64,000 nucleotides of DNA from assembly GCA_034211175.1 (NCBI GenBank), contig JAXHUH010000169.1, positions 1-64,000 of the forward strand. The letters run 5' to 3'. The notes beneath the pieces are model-generated. The model was not told where the DNA came from and made no database searches. It saw nothing but the letters and a program-made list of their open reading frames with translations. Numbering within the stretch: the first letter of the stretch is position 1; each line of letters starts with the position of its first letter. Shown piece by piece: positions 17,073-23,907 of this stretch. The position numbers and the translations under genes were made by a program. This stretch comes from JAXHUH01 sp034211175. GTDB lineage: Bacteria; Actinomycetota; Acidimicrobiia; Acidimicrobiales; CAIXPF01.

Positions 17073-17815
17073 GCGAGATGGATCAGGACTTCGACGGCCG
17101 GGTGATCCTCATCACCGGCGGGGCTCGCGGCCAGGGCGCCGAGGAGGGTCGCCTCGTGCGCGTCCGTGGTGCGAGAGTCGTCCTCGCCGATGTGCTCGAC
17201 GACGTCGGGACGCAGACTGCGGACGAGATCGACGCGACCTACCACCACCTCGACGTGACCGACCCGGCCCAGTGGGACGCCGTGGTCGCCGCGGTCTTGG
17301 AGGCGGAGGGCCGAATCGACGGGCTCGTCAACAACGCCGGCGTCTGGCGCTCTGGCTCGCTCACGGAGACGACGCTCGACGAGTACCGCCACGTCATCGA
17401 CGTCAACCAGGTCGGCGTCTTCCTCGGGATGCGGACCGTCGCACCGCTCATCACTCGGCCCGGCGGTTCGATCGTGAACATCTCGTCGGTCGCCGGACTG
17501 ATCGGTCCACCGAGCTCGATCGCGTACACCGCGAGCAAGTTCGCGGTGCGCGGCATGACCAAGGTCGCGGCCAAGGAGCTGGGACGCAACGGCGTCCGGG
17601 TCAACTCGGTCCACCCCGGATACATCGGCACCGACATGCTGAGCGACGTTCCGGCGTTCGCAGGAGGCGTCACCGAGCAACACCTCCGGGCCGTTCCGCT
17701 CGGCCGGGTCGCCGAGCCGGTCGAGGTGGCGACGGTGGTCGCGTTCCTCCTCTCCGATGCCGCGTCGTACTGCAACGGACAGGAGTTCGTCGTCGACGGC
17801 GGACTCCACGGATGA
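17069..17815 (+). CDS. SDR family oxidoreductase, hydroxysteroid-dehydrogenase-like
   Basis: Short-chain dehydrogenase of 248 residues with TGGARGQG at the cofactor site, VNNAG, the catalytic serine in NISSVAG, and YTASK with Tyr and Lys. The layout resembles the 3-alpha(20-beta)-hydroxysteroid dehydrogenase branch (GMTKVAAKELGRNGVRVNSVHPG, then DGG near the end). The start overlaps the upstream BadH-like stop by 4 bases, so they form one operon. It is the third SDR of the block and may act on a different hydroxyl. No closer substrate can be given. Confidence 0.85.
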   Translation: MSEMDQDFDGRVILITGGARGQGAEEGRLVRVRGARVVLADVLDDVGTQTADEIDATYHHLDVTDPAQWDAVVAAVLEAEGRIDGLVNNAGVWRSGSLTETTLDEYRHVIDVNQVGVFLGMRTVAPLITRPGGSIVNISSVAGLIGPPSSIAYTASKFAVRGMTKVAAKELGRNGVRVNSVHPGYIGTDMLSDVPAFAGGVTEQHLRAVPLGRVAEPVEVATVVAFLLSDAASYCNGQEFVVDGGLHG

Positions 17816-17861
17816 CGGCACGATGCCGATCACGGCGCGACTTGGAGTCGCTCGATGACCC

Positions 17862-17902
17862 GATGCGACACTCTTGCCATCGTGTCGCATCTGCGTGATA
17901 CT
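17862..17902 (+). promoter_or_regulatory. Promoter with operator site 2, a perfect 9-N12-9 inverted repeat
   Basis: The arms GATGCGACA (17862-17870) and TGTCGCATC (17883-17891) are perfect inverted repeats; pairing extends one base inward to 10 bp. The -35 TTGCCA (17874-17879) lies inside the spacer. The -10 GATACT (17897-17902) follows after exactly 17 bp. A repressor bound here would cover the -35. The promoter points at the truncated amidohydrolase. Confidence 0.7.
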
Positions 17903-17948
17903 GCATCGAACGAGCGCCGTTGAGCGAGCGATGACAAGAGGGGGCTCC

Positions 17949-18267
17949 ATGCAGGTCGACTATCCGATCATCTCAGCCGATTCGCACATCACCGAGGCGC
18001 CGGGCACGTACATCGACCACATCGATCCGAAGTGGCGCGACAAGGCGCCGAAGCTGATCGACGGCGGTGACGACCTCGGCGACGTGTTCGTCGTCGAGGG
18101 TTCGAAGGTGCCGATCCCGATGGGGCTCGTCGCCGCGGCGGGCAAGGACCCTTCCGAGCTGCGAACGTTCGGGGTGAGGTTCGACGATCTCCACCGCGGT
18201 GGGTGGGACCCGACGGCGAGACTCGCCGAACAGGACGTCGACGGCGTCGCCGCAGAGATCATCTACC
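17949..18267 (+). pseudogene. Amidohydrolase-2 family protein, truncated by IS
   Basis: Only about 106 N-terminal codons remain before the IS end at 18268. The start IISADSHITE is the typical first metal-binding strand of the amidohydrolase-2 family (TIM-barrel hydrolases and decarboxylases). WDPTARLAEQDVDGVAAEIIY is the next family segment. The rest of the barrel and most metal ligands are lost, and no continuation is seen beyond the IS at 19417. The intact promoter and operator upstream suggest recent inactivation or removal. Confidence 0.8.
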
Positions 18268-19416
18268 TGTGGCGCCCGGAAACTCGGTCGTGGCTGGTCA
18301 GGCGGCATTTTGGTACTCGTGGATGAGTCCGTCGCATCGACTGGTACGCAGCACGGCGACGGTCGCTGGGGGCACCTCGGGCGGCTTGTCGATCGGTGTC
18401 GGTGGCCGTTGTTCGAGTGACTGGTGGGGTCGATGCTGGTTGAAGTGCTCGATGTAGTCGCGAACGAGGCGTTCGAGTTGACGCTGGTTCCACACGATGG
18501 TGCGGTCGAGGAGTTCGCGGCGGATCGATCCGATCCATCGTTCAGCGAACGTGTTCGCGACCGGAACCCGAACGGGGGTCCTAAGGACCTTGAATCCTTC
18601 GGTGCGGAACACCTCGTCGAACCCGTCAACGAACTGGCTGCCACGGTCACGAACGAGAGCTTTGGCACCCTCGAGACGTTCGCTGTGGCTGATGAACAGG
18701 TTCCTGGCTGCCTGCGTGGTCCATTCTCCGGTCGGGCTGGTGGTGATCCCGGCGAAGATCACCTCGCGGGTGCTCACCTTGACGAAGAAGAGAACGTAGT
18801 AGCGGCGCAGGAACGCGGTCTCGACGGTGAAGAAGTCGCAGGCGACGGCTGCTTGGGAGTGCAGGAACTCGGTCCATGTCACGTCGGAGCGGTTCGGGGA
18901 CGGGTCGATGCCGTTGTCGGTGAGGATCTGCCACACGGCTCCTTTGCCGATCTTGTGGCCGAGGCGGGCGAGTTCGCCCTGGATGCGGCGATGTCCCCAG
19001 GTCGGGTTCTCGTGGGCGAGTCGCACGATCAACTGCCGCAGCTCAGCGTTGATCGGAGGTCTGCCGGCGCGACGCGCCGGTTGCTGGGTCCAGTGTTTCG
19101 CGATTCGCTTGCGATGCCAGCGCAGCAGGGTTTCGGGTGTGACGATCCAGCCCTGGCGCAACGCCTTGGGAAGAGCCGCGGCGATCGCCCCGAGCAAGGT
19201 CCGGTCGTCGTCGTTGAGAGCCGGTCGGTCGACTTGGCGGCGAAGCACGGCGTTCTCGTGGCGTAACACGATGATCTGTAGGTCTTTCCAGCGTCCAGAG
19301 CGCACAGCGATACGCGCGAACTGGGCGAGGAACCGGTAGAGGAGACGAGACACGAGGGTCCAGGATGGCGGCATCAGGCCTGGTCAGCACCCACGCGCGG
19401 GTTTATGGGCACCACA
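18268..19416 (-). mobile_element. IS481-like insertion sequence, copy 2
   Basis: A 1149-bp element, the same length and orientation as 3551-4699. The left end begins TGTGGCGCCCGGAAACT; the right end is its imperfect inverted repeat, ending CACCACA at 19416. No target duplication is visible: the left flank is amidohydrolase and the right flank is the tRNA-like attachment repeat, which starts immediately. The two IS copies bracket the 13.6-kb catabolic block, but the divergence of their transposases argues against a single young composite transposon. Confidence 0.85.
18298..19374 (-). CDS. IS transposase, integrase core (DDE) type
   Basis: Intact 358-residue transposase with the same architecture as its relative at 3581. 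The N-terminal helix-turn-helix includes IIVLRHENAVLRRQVDRP and NPTWGHRRIQGELARLG. The integrase core carries acids in ACDFFTVET, RDRGSQF and NTFAERWIG. It has the same MPPSW start and EYQNAA end. Many conservative substitutions, spread along the whole length, separate the two copies. Confidence 0.9.
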   Translation of the reverse strand: MPPSWTLVSRLLYRFLAQFARIAVRSGRWKDLQIIVLRHENAVLRRQVDRPALNDDDRTLLGAIAAALPKALRQGWIVTPETLLRWHRKRIAKHWTQQPARRAGRPPINAELRQLIVRLAHENPTWGHRRIQGELARLGHKIGKGAVWQILTDNGIDPSPNRSDVTWTEFLHSQAAVACDFFTVETAFLRRYYVLFFVKVSTREVIFAGITTSPTGEWTTQAARNLFISHSERLEGAKALVRDRGSQFVDGFDEVFRTEGFKVLRTPVRVPVANTFAERWIGSIRRELLDRTIVWNQRQLERLVRDYIEHFNQHRPHQSLEQRPPTPIDKPPEVPPATVAVLRTSRCDGLIHEYQNAA

Positions 19417-19426
19417 GGGGTGTGTG

Positions 19427-19530
19427 TCGCCCCTCCGACACCAGGGATCGCCGACGAAAGCCCAGGCCGCAGGCCTGGGCTTCACACGTCTACGGGCCGG
19501 GAAGGCCCGGTGGTCACCGGTTGGTCACGT
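19427..19530 (+). repeat. tRNA-like attachment repeat, copy A
   Basis: The first 17 nt match the 3' end of tRNA-Leu at 16 positions. About 87 bp then follow that also recur, without gaps, at 20634-20720 (constant offset 1190). The arm holds a 10-bp stem hairpin (AGCCCAGGCC/GGCCTGGGCT, 19459-19481) and two TGGTCAC direct repeats 11 bp apart (19511, 19522). These features resemble an integration site with recombinase arm sites. Nucleotides 19417-19426 also resemble the tRNA T arm, so the tRNA-like part may be 27 nt. Confidence 0.65.
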
Positions 19531-19925
19531 TGCGCTGAGAGGCCTTTCGGTCTCGCCGGTCGAGTGGAGGCGGCGGTCTCGACGTCGCCGGTTGCGGGGT
19601 TCGATTTCCGGGCCCACCCTCCCGGCTCGACCACTTGATCCTTGCGTTCCATGTTGGCCAGAGCAGCGTCAAGGCACGAGCGCTCGACGGGGACTCGTGA
19701 CCATGGCCTCGTGACCAGCGGTCCCGCCACGAGGCGCTCGACGTGTGGCGAGGTCGAATCGCAGCTCGCCCTCCCGGACCGACAGGGAGCAGGGGTGGTC
19801 GAGGCCGGGGTACTCGTCCTTCGTGCTGCCGGTACTGGAGCGGGCTCGGACGGTGTGGCGACGAGCGTCCGGCCGCCACACCGAGGACGTGGAGCCGGCG
19901 GCCGTCGGCGCGGACCGTTGTCAAC
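19531..19925. other. Gap without recognisable gene, inside the hicAB cassette
   Basis: This 395-bp stretch separates attachment repeat A from the hicAB operator. Frames open across it are low-complexity, with no recognisable motif. A GGTTCGATTT string at 19597-19606 resembles a tRNA T loop, but no cloverleaf can be built around it. Confidence 0.4.
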
Positions 19926-19945
19926 TGGTACTGATAGTAGTACCA
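19926..19945 (+). promoter_or_regulatory. hicAB operator
   Basis: A 7-bp perfect inverted repeat (TGGTACT/AGTACCA) with 6-nt spacer ends 7 bp upstream of the hicA start. The AT-rich centre (GATAGTAG) is the only -10-like sequence here. This is the expected place for autoregulation by HicB. Confidence 0.6.
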
Positions 19946-19952
19946 TGCGTGC

Positions 19953-20207
19953 GTGGCGAGGGTCGACAAGCTGGTTGCGGCGATGCGGAACGCGCCACAG
20001 AACGTGTCCTACAACGACCTTCGCGCGGTCTGTATTCACTTCTTCGGTGATCCCCGGCAGTCCGGGACCTCCCACGCAGTGTTCAAGACGCCGTGGCCGG
20101 GGGATCCGCGGGTGAACATCCAGAAGTCAGGCGGCGGAGCGGCCAAGCCCTACCAGGTTCGTCAGGTGCTGAAGGCGATCGACAGGTTGCACGAGGAGGA
20201 GAAGTGA
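19953..20207 (+). CDS. hicA: HicA-type toxin (mRNA interferase)
   Basis: A small RNA-cleaving toxin of 84 residues with the double-stranded-RNA-binding fold of HicA. The family motif with the catalytic histidine is SGTSHAVFKTPWPG (His41). The C-terminus (AKPYQVRQVLKAIDRL) is the usual closing helix. It is somewhat longer at the N-terminus than classical 60-residue HicA. The GTG at 19953 directly follows the operator. It overlaps hicB by 4 bases (GTGA). The pair lies between the two attachment repeats, so it may stabilise the island or be a small mobile cassette. Confidence 0.87.
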   Translation: MARVDKLVAAMRNAPQNVSYNDLRAVCIHFFGDPRQSGTSHAVFKTPWPGDPRVNIQKSGGGAAKPYQVRQVLKAIDRLHEEEK

Positions 20208-20533
20208 CTGATGTGAAGCATTACGCCTACCGGGTCGTGTGGTCCGCTGAGGACGATGAGTACGTGGCGACCGTTGCCGAGTTCCCGTCGCTGTCGTGGC
20301 TCCACTCCGACCAGGCCGAGGCGTTGCGCGGGCTCGTCGATCTCGTGTCCGAGGTGATCGCTGACTTGGAGTCGGCCGGCGAAGCGGTCCCCGAACCGAT
20401 CTCGGAGCGTCGGTTCTCCGGTCGCTTCAATGTTCGTGTCCCCGAGACGCTTCACCGTGATCTCGTGCTCGCAGCCGCAGAAGAGGGGGTCAGCCTGAAC
20501 CGGCTGGTCAGCGACCGCCTCGCTCGCACCTGA
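20204..20533 (+). CDS. hicB: HicB-type antitoxin
   Basis: Antitoxin of 109 residues. The N-terminal partial RNase-H-like domain is seen in YRVVWSAEDDEYVATVAEFPSLSWL (residues 8-32) and its following helix. The C-terminal Arc-type ribbon-helix-helix, for DNA binding, is GRFNVRVPETLHRDLVLAAA then SLNRLVSDRL. It would mask HicA and repress the operon at the palindrome 19926-19945. The GTG start overlaps hicA's stop. Confidence 0.88.
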   Translation: MTDVKHYAYRVVWSAEDDEYVATVAEFPSLSWLHSDQAEALRGLVDLVSEVIADLESAGEAVPEPISERRFSGRFNVRVPETLHRDLVLAAAEEGVSLNRLVSDRLART

Positions 20534-20616
20534 TTGGTCGGGGAGAGCGCTCGAGAATCATGCGGTCCGGGTGAGCTCGAGCCAATGACTCCGACGGCGT
20601 GGGTCAAGGGTTGTGC

Positions 20617-20720
20617 TCGCCCCTCCGACACCACGAAGCGCTGACGAAAGCCCAGGCCGCAGGCCTGGGCTTCACTCGTCTACGGGCCGGAAACGGCCGC
20701 TGGTCACAACTTGGTCACGT
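20617..20720 (+). repeat. tRNA-like attachment repeat, copy B
   Basis: A gap-free counterpart of 19427-19530. It has the same 17-nt tRNA-Leu 3' end with the same single mismatch, the same hairpin (20649-20671) and the same paired TGGTCAC boxes (20701, 20712). Differences cluster at 20634-20642 and 20691-20711. Since the shared arm lies to the right of each core, another related element may once have begun here. Confidence 0.65.
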
Positions 20721-20800
20721 CGAGGTCCGGACGGCGGCTTCCACCTCCACACACCCGCCTGTGGCTGCCGACCGACACCCGACTCAGGCGGGCGAAGCAG

Positions 20801-21301
20801 TCAGCCCACGTGGACCGCAGCGGGGCCCAACGCCTGGATGAAGTGGTCGGCGTTGTTGGCCTTCGGCACCCGACCGAGCACCTTGATCCCGGTCCGGTCG
20901 CCCCGCCACGTTCCGTCAGCGAACACGAACACGAAGTGGCGGAACTGGTTGCCGGCTTCGGCTCGGCCGTCGTACCAGTAGACCGCGAGCCCTTCGCGCT
21001 GCCCGGCGTGGAGCAGCTCCTTGGGACGATCGCGGAACCCTCCACGGGTGGCGATGCACACCTGCCGGTCGGTCACGGCGTAGACGGTACTCTGCACCAG
21101 GAAACCGATCTTCTTGTCCGGGGCGAGTCGCAGCGATTCGATGAAGCCGCCTCGGTCCCGGTCGCCGAAATCGCCGGAGGAGATCGTGTGGCTTCCCGGC
21201 GCGCTGTACTGCGGCGAGAGCTGGCTCGCGAGAAGGTGGCTCTGGAGGATCTCACCCGGGAACTGGCTCGTCACCCACTCCTCGACCCGTTCACGCGTCA
21301 T
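20801..21301 (-). CDS. Hypothetical protein, possible PH-like domain
   Basis: A 166-residue protein I do not recognise by family. The middle has alternating strands (GFLVQSTVYAVTDRQVCIATRGG, split by turns, then LAVYWYDGR and FRHFVFVFADGTWRG), reminiscent of a bacterial PH-like beta barrel; the C-terminus is a single helix. There is no signal peptide or membrane segment. The ATG at 21301 is preferred over a GTG at 21310. It stands alone, 80 bp from attachment repeat B. The normal codon pattern suggests a real gene. Confidence 0.55.
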   Translation of the reverse strand: MTRERVEEWVTSQFPGEILQSHLLASQLSPQYSAPGSHTISSGDFGDRDRGGFIESLRLAPDKKIGFLVQSTVYAVTDRQVCIATRGGFRDRPKELLHAGQREGLAVYWYDGRAEAGNQFRHFVFVFADGTWRGDRTGIKVLGRVPKANNADHFIQALGPAAVHVG

Positions 21302-21416
21302 CTTCAGCACGGAGCCAGACTACGACCGTCGTCCCAGCCGTCACCGCATCGGCACCTCGACTGCACGCGTCTCGATCGGGCAACGTGAAGCGCCCTGGGT
21401 TTCGTGGAGGATCGGT

Positions 21417-21725
21417 CTACTGGGTCGACGTGGCCTCGGTTGAGGCCATCTGAGCGTCGTGGGCCGCTTCGTGGGCGGCGGGGGTCGTGTACCGGGGCCG
21501 CCGGTGATCTCGCTGTGGAGGCGCCGGTTGTTGAACCAGTCGACGTAGCGAGGGTGGCGAACTCGACGTCGGTGTGGCCCTGCCGGGGTCCGTGACGGTA
21601 GATGAGTTTCCACTTGTAGAGCCCGTTGAAGCCCTCGACCATTGGGTTGCCGTACGAGTCGCCCTTCGACCCACGGACGCGACGATCTCGTTGCCCGCGA
21701 GGCGAGTCGAGTAACGGATGGCGAG
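21417..21725 (-). pseudogene. IS3-family transposase (OrfB) remnant with frameshifts
   Basis: Three reading frames must be joined to recover the C-terminus of an IS3-type transposase. The order is TRLAGNEIVASVG, then SKGDSYGNPMVEGFNGLYKWKLI and DVEFATL, then YVDWFNNRRLHSEI, then a tail TPAAHEAAHDAQ. The SYGN(P)MVEGFNGLYK stretch corresponds to the last DDE block. At least two frameshifts and loss of the 5' half make it dead. No inverted repeats remain. Confidence 0.75.
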
Positions 21726-21768
21726 ATACGGACATGAAAGACGCCCTCCAATCGGCCCTGGGATCGAT

Positions 21769-21994
21769 ACGCCAGGTCGGCGACGGCGAGCATCTCTTCG
21801 CGGTCGGCCTCGTCCGCCTCGAGGGTGGCGACCTCCGCAGCGAGGCCGGAGCGTCGACGGAGCCGGCTCGCCGCGTGCACGAGTGCGGAGCGGATCGCCT
21901 CCCAGTGGCTGAGCCCAGCGGCTTCGAGGGCACGCGGCTCGTGCTCCGCCTCGTCGTCACCGTTGGTTCTTCGGCAGTCGGGTCGATCGGTCAT
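21769..21994 (-). pseudogene. Antitoxin gene remnant, toxin lost
   Basis: About 75 codons of an antitoxin-like protein (EPRALEAAGLSHWEAIRSAL, then a leucine- and glutamate-rich helix ending EEMLAVADL). In related loci I recall this N-terminal pattern in front of a PemK/MazF-type toxin. Here the frame runs directly into IS3 debris at about 21768 and no toxin follows. It may still make a short protein. Confidence 0.5.
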
Positions 21995-22019
21995 CGAGCC
22001 GTCGTGGGGTTCGGCGGCG

Positions 22020-22391
22020 TCAGGGCCAGGTGTGGATGACCGGTGCCACCGGGCCGAGGGGGGCAGTGAGCCGGGTGAGGTCGCCGGGGTCGCCGGTGAG
22101 GAGGTCGTGGCCGAGCCGCATGGCGCAGATGACCAGGTGGGCGTCGACCACGTCGGAGGTTCCGGCTTGGGCGAGGAGGCGGCCGACCGGTCGTCCGTCG
22201 TCGAATGGGTGAACGGGGATGGTCTTCAGGAAGCTGGCGAGGCGGGCCTGACGTCCGTCTCGCCAGACCTGGGCCAGGACGGGCTGGGTGGTGTGGAGCG
22301 CCGTTCCGGCACGGCTGGCGGCGGCCAGGAAGACCTGGGCGGATCGTTCGCTGCGGTCGACCGAGATCAGGAAGCCGGCGTCGAGGATCAC
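22020..22391 (-). CDS. PIN-domain toxin, VapC-like
   Basis: A 123-residue PIN-domain ribonuclease toxin. Candidate metal-binding acids are D4 (MILDAGFLI), the acids in the DVVDAHLV helix and the D in LLTGDPGDL. GTG at 22391 overlaps the antitoxin stop by 4 bases. The antitoxin-toxin order, the length and the adjacent palindrome fit VapBC. The target RNA cannot be predicted. Confidence 0.82.
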   Translation of the reverse strand: MILDAGFLISVDRSERSAQVFLAAASRAGTALHTTQPVLAQVWRDGRQARLASFLKTIPVHPFDDGRPVGRLLAQAGTSDVVDAHLVICAMRLGHDLLTGDPGDLTRLTAPLGPVAPVIHTWP

Positions 22392-22615
22392 AGGTCGAAG
22401 CGTTCGACCATGGCGTCGATCTCGTGCGCGTCGACCGGGCCGGCCTCGGCGTCCCAGTCGGCCAGGAACGAGCGGAGGGCGTCCTGGCGGCGTCGTTCGG
22501 CTGCGAGGGAGCGAAGGGCGTGGCGGATCACGCTGGAGCGCCCGCCGTACTCAACGGCGAGCATGTCGAGGATGGCGTCATCCTCGTCGTCGAGCCGGAC
22601 CGTCGTGGTACCCAC
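22388..22615 (-). CDS. Ribbon-helix-helix antitoxin, VapB-like
   Basis: A 75-residue antitoxin. The N-terminal ribbon-helix-helix is TTTVRLDDEDDAILDMLAV then RSSVIRHALRSLA. The C-terminal acidic helix (DAHEIDAMVERFDL) would insert into the toxin. The GTG at 22615 is chosen because it places the beta-strand at the N-terminus and lies 8 bp from the operator palindrome. Longer upstream frames lack family features. Confidence 0.82.
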   Translation of the reverse strand: MGTTTVRLDDEDDAILDMLAVEYGGRSSVIRHALRSLAAERRRQDALRSFLADWDAEAGPVDAHEIDAMVERFDL

Positions 22616-22623
22616 GAGCCGAC

Positions 22624-22643
22624 TGTAGCACGCGCGTGCTACA
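22624..22643. promoter_or_regulatory. vapBC operator, 20-bp perfect palindrome
   Basis: TGTAGCACGC followed by its exact reverse complement GCGTGCTACA, 8 bp upstream of the antitoxin start. Perfect symmetry suits a ribbon-helix-helix dimer. TAGCAC within it could double as a -10 box. Confidence 0.7.
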
Positions 22644-22883
22644 CAGAGCAGTGTCGGGAGCCGGTGGGACAGGTGTTCGCGGTCGGTTGGCGTCCACGCT
22701 GCGCCCGCAACGGACAACGACCGCCGGACCCGTGCGTCCTCGATGGACTCATCTGTCTCTGTCGTTGTCGCCGAGGACCTCACCCGCGGCAGTCCCGTCC
22801 GGCGTTCGTTGGTCGCATGGTGGTCCTGCACACGCTCGGCCGCGGAATCGACGGATGGCGCCGCGCCGTGAAAGGTTGGCTCG

Positions 22884-23762
22884 ATGGCGTCGGACAGCCG
22901 AGGCGACGTGGCGGGGGACAGCGAAAGGGGGCTCATCGCTGGGCTGGCACCAGGTGAGGGCCGCGTGCTGTACGGCCGAGACCCCGCTGGATATGGCCTA
23001 GGCCGTCCGCGCTACCCGGCGGAGCTCTACGAGCTCCTCGTTGCACGTTGCGGCCTGGGTTCCGGATGTCGGACCGTCGAGATCGGTCCGGGGACGGGCG
23101 TCGCCACACGGCGTCTCCTCGACCTCGGCGCCGAGGTCACCGCTGTCGAACCGAACGAAGCGATGGCGACGTACCTCTCACAGACGCTGGCGTCACGCCT
23201 CGAGCTCGTGGTGGCGCCCTTCGAGGTCGCCCCGCTATCCGCCGAGCGTTTCGATCTGGCGGTCGCAGGTACCTCGTTCCATTGGGTGCCGCAGCCTGCC
23301 GGCTTCCGCCAACTGCGGAGGGTGCTGCGGCCCGGTGGCGCCACAGCGATCTGGTGGATGCTGTTCGAGGACCCACGGCAGACGGACGCCGTCACGGACC
23401 TCGTGGGAAGCGTCGCTGGTCGGGCTCCGGGCATGGGTTCGGGCGACGAGGTTCCGTTCCAGCTCGACGCTCCCGCGCGCCGGGCGGAGCTGGCCGATGC
23501 GGGATTCGAGAACGTCGACAGCGAGGTCCTCTGGAGCGCGCTTGTGCTTACCCCTCGCCAGACGCGAGTGCTCTATGCGTCGTTTGCGGCGTTGTTGCGC
23601 CTGCCTTCACGCGAGCGGGAGCCTCTGCTCGACCGGATCGAGGACATCGTGTCGACTGCCTACGGTGGCCTGCTCGAACGTCAGGTTCCCACGGCCGTCT
23701 ACACCGCCACGCGGCCACAGGCGGCGTTGTCGGTAGGTCCTGCGATCGGCCCGTCATCTTGA
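22884..23762 (+). CDS. Class I SAM-dependent methyltransferase
   Basis: A 292-residue methyltransferase (methyltransf_11-like). Motif I is TVEIGPGTGVATRRLL, motif II is VTAVEPNEAM, and motif IV is FDLAVAGTSFHWVPQ. LRRVLRPGGATAIWW is the usual post-IV strand. The N-terminal YGRDPAGYGLGRPRYPAELYELL is the common start of small-molecule methyltransferases. The ATG at 22884 is the first of the frame. It is a single-gene unit; the substrate is unknown. Confidence 0.82.
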   Translation: MASDSRGDVAGDSERGLIAGLAPGEGRVLYGRDPAGYGLGRPRYPAELYELLVARCGLGSGCRTVEIGPGTGVATRRLLDLGAEVTAVEPNEAMATYLSQTLASRLELVVAPFEVAPLSAERFDLAVAGTSFHWVPQPAGFRQLRRVLRPGGATAIWWMLFEDPRQTDAVTDLVGSVAGRAPGMGSGDEVPFQLDAPARRAELADAGFENVDSEVLWSALVLTPRQTRVLYASFAALLRLPSREREPLLDRIEDIVSTAYGGLLERQVPTAVYTATRPQAALSVGPAIGPSS

Positions 23763-23840
23763 TCGAGGACGACTTCTTCGGCTCGTCATGAGCCTGTCCG
23801 TCCGCCGGTCTGCTCCGAGGGTGAACCGCCCTGGCTCGGC

Positions 23841-23867
23841 CGGAGGCTCCGGGTGTTGGCGCCTCCG
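23841..23867. terminator. Hairpin between convergent genes
   Basis: A 7-bp stem (CGGAGGC/GCCTCCG) with 13-nt loop lies in the 145-bp gap between the convergent methyltransferase and XRE regulator. There is no T-run. Confidence 0.4.
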
Positions 23868-23907
23868 CCCAGACGCAGGCGGCTCCGTTGGGCGTGAGGT
23901 GACTCGT

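Noticed and set aside
3551..19416. The whole region as one recent composite transposon
   Set aside because: The two transposases differ at many positions, no target duplication surrounds the pair, and the outer IS ends lie in different kinds of sequence.
19590..19640. A T-loop-like string (GGTTCGATTT) suggesting another tRNA
   Set aside because: No acceptor, D or anticodon arm can be formed around it on either strand.
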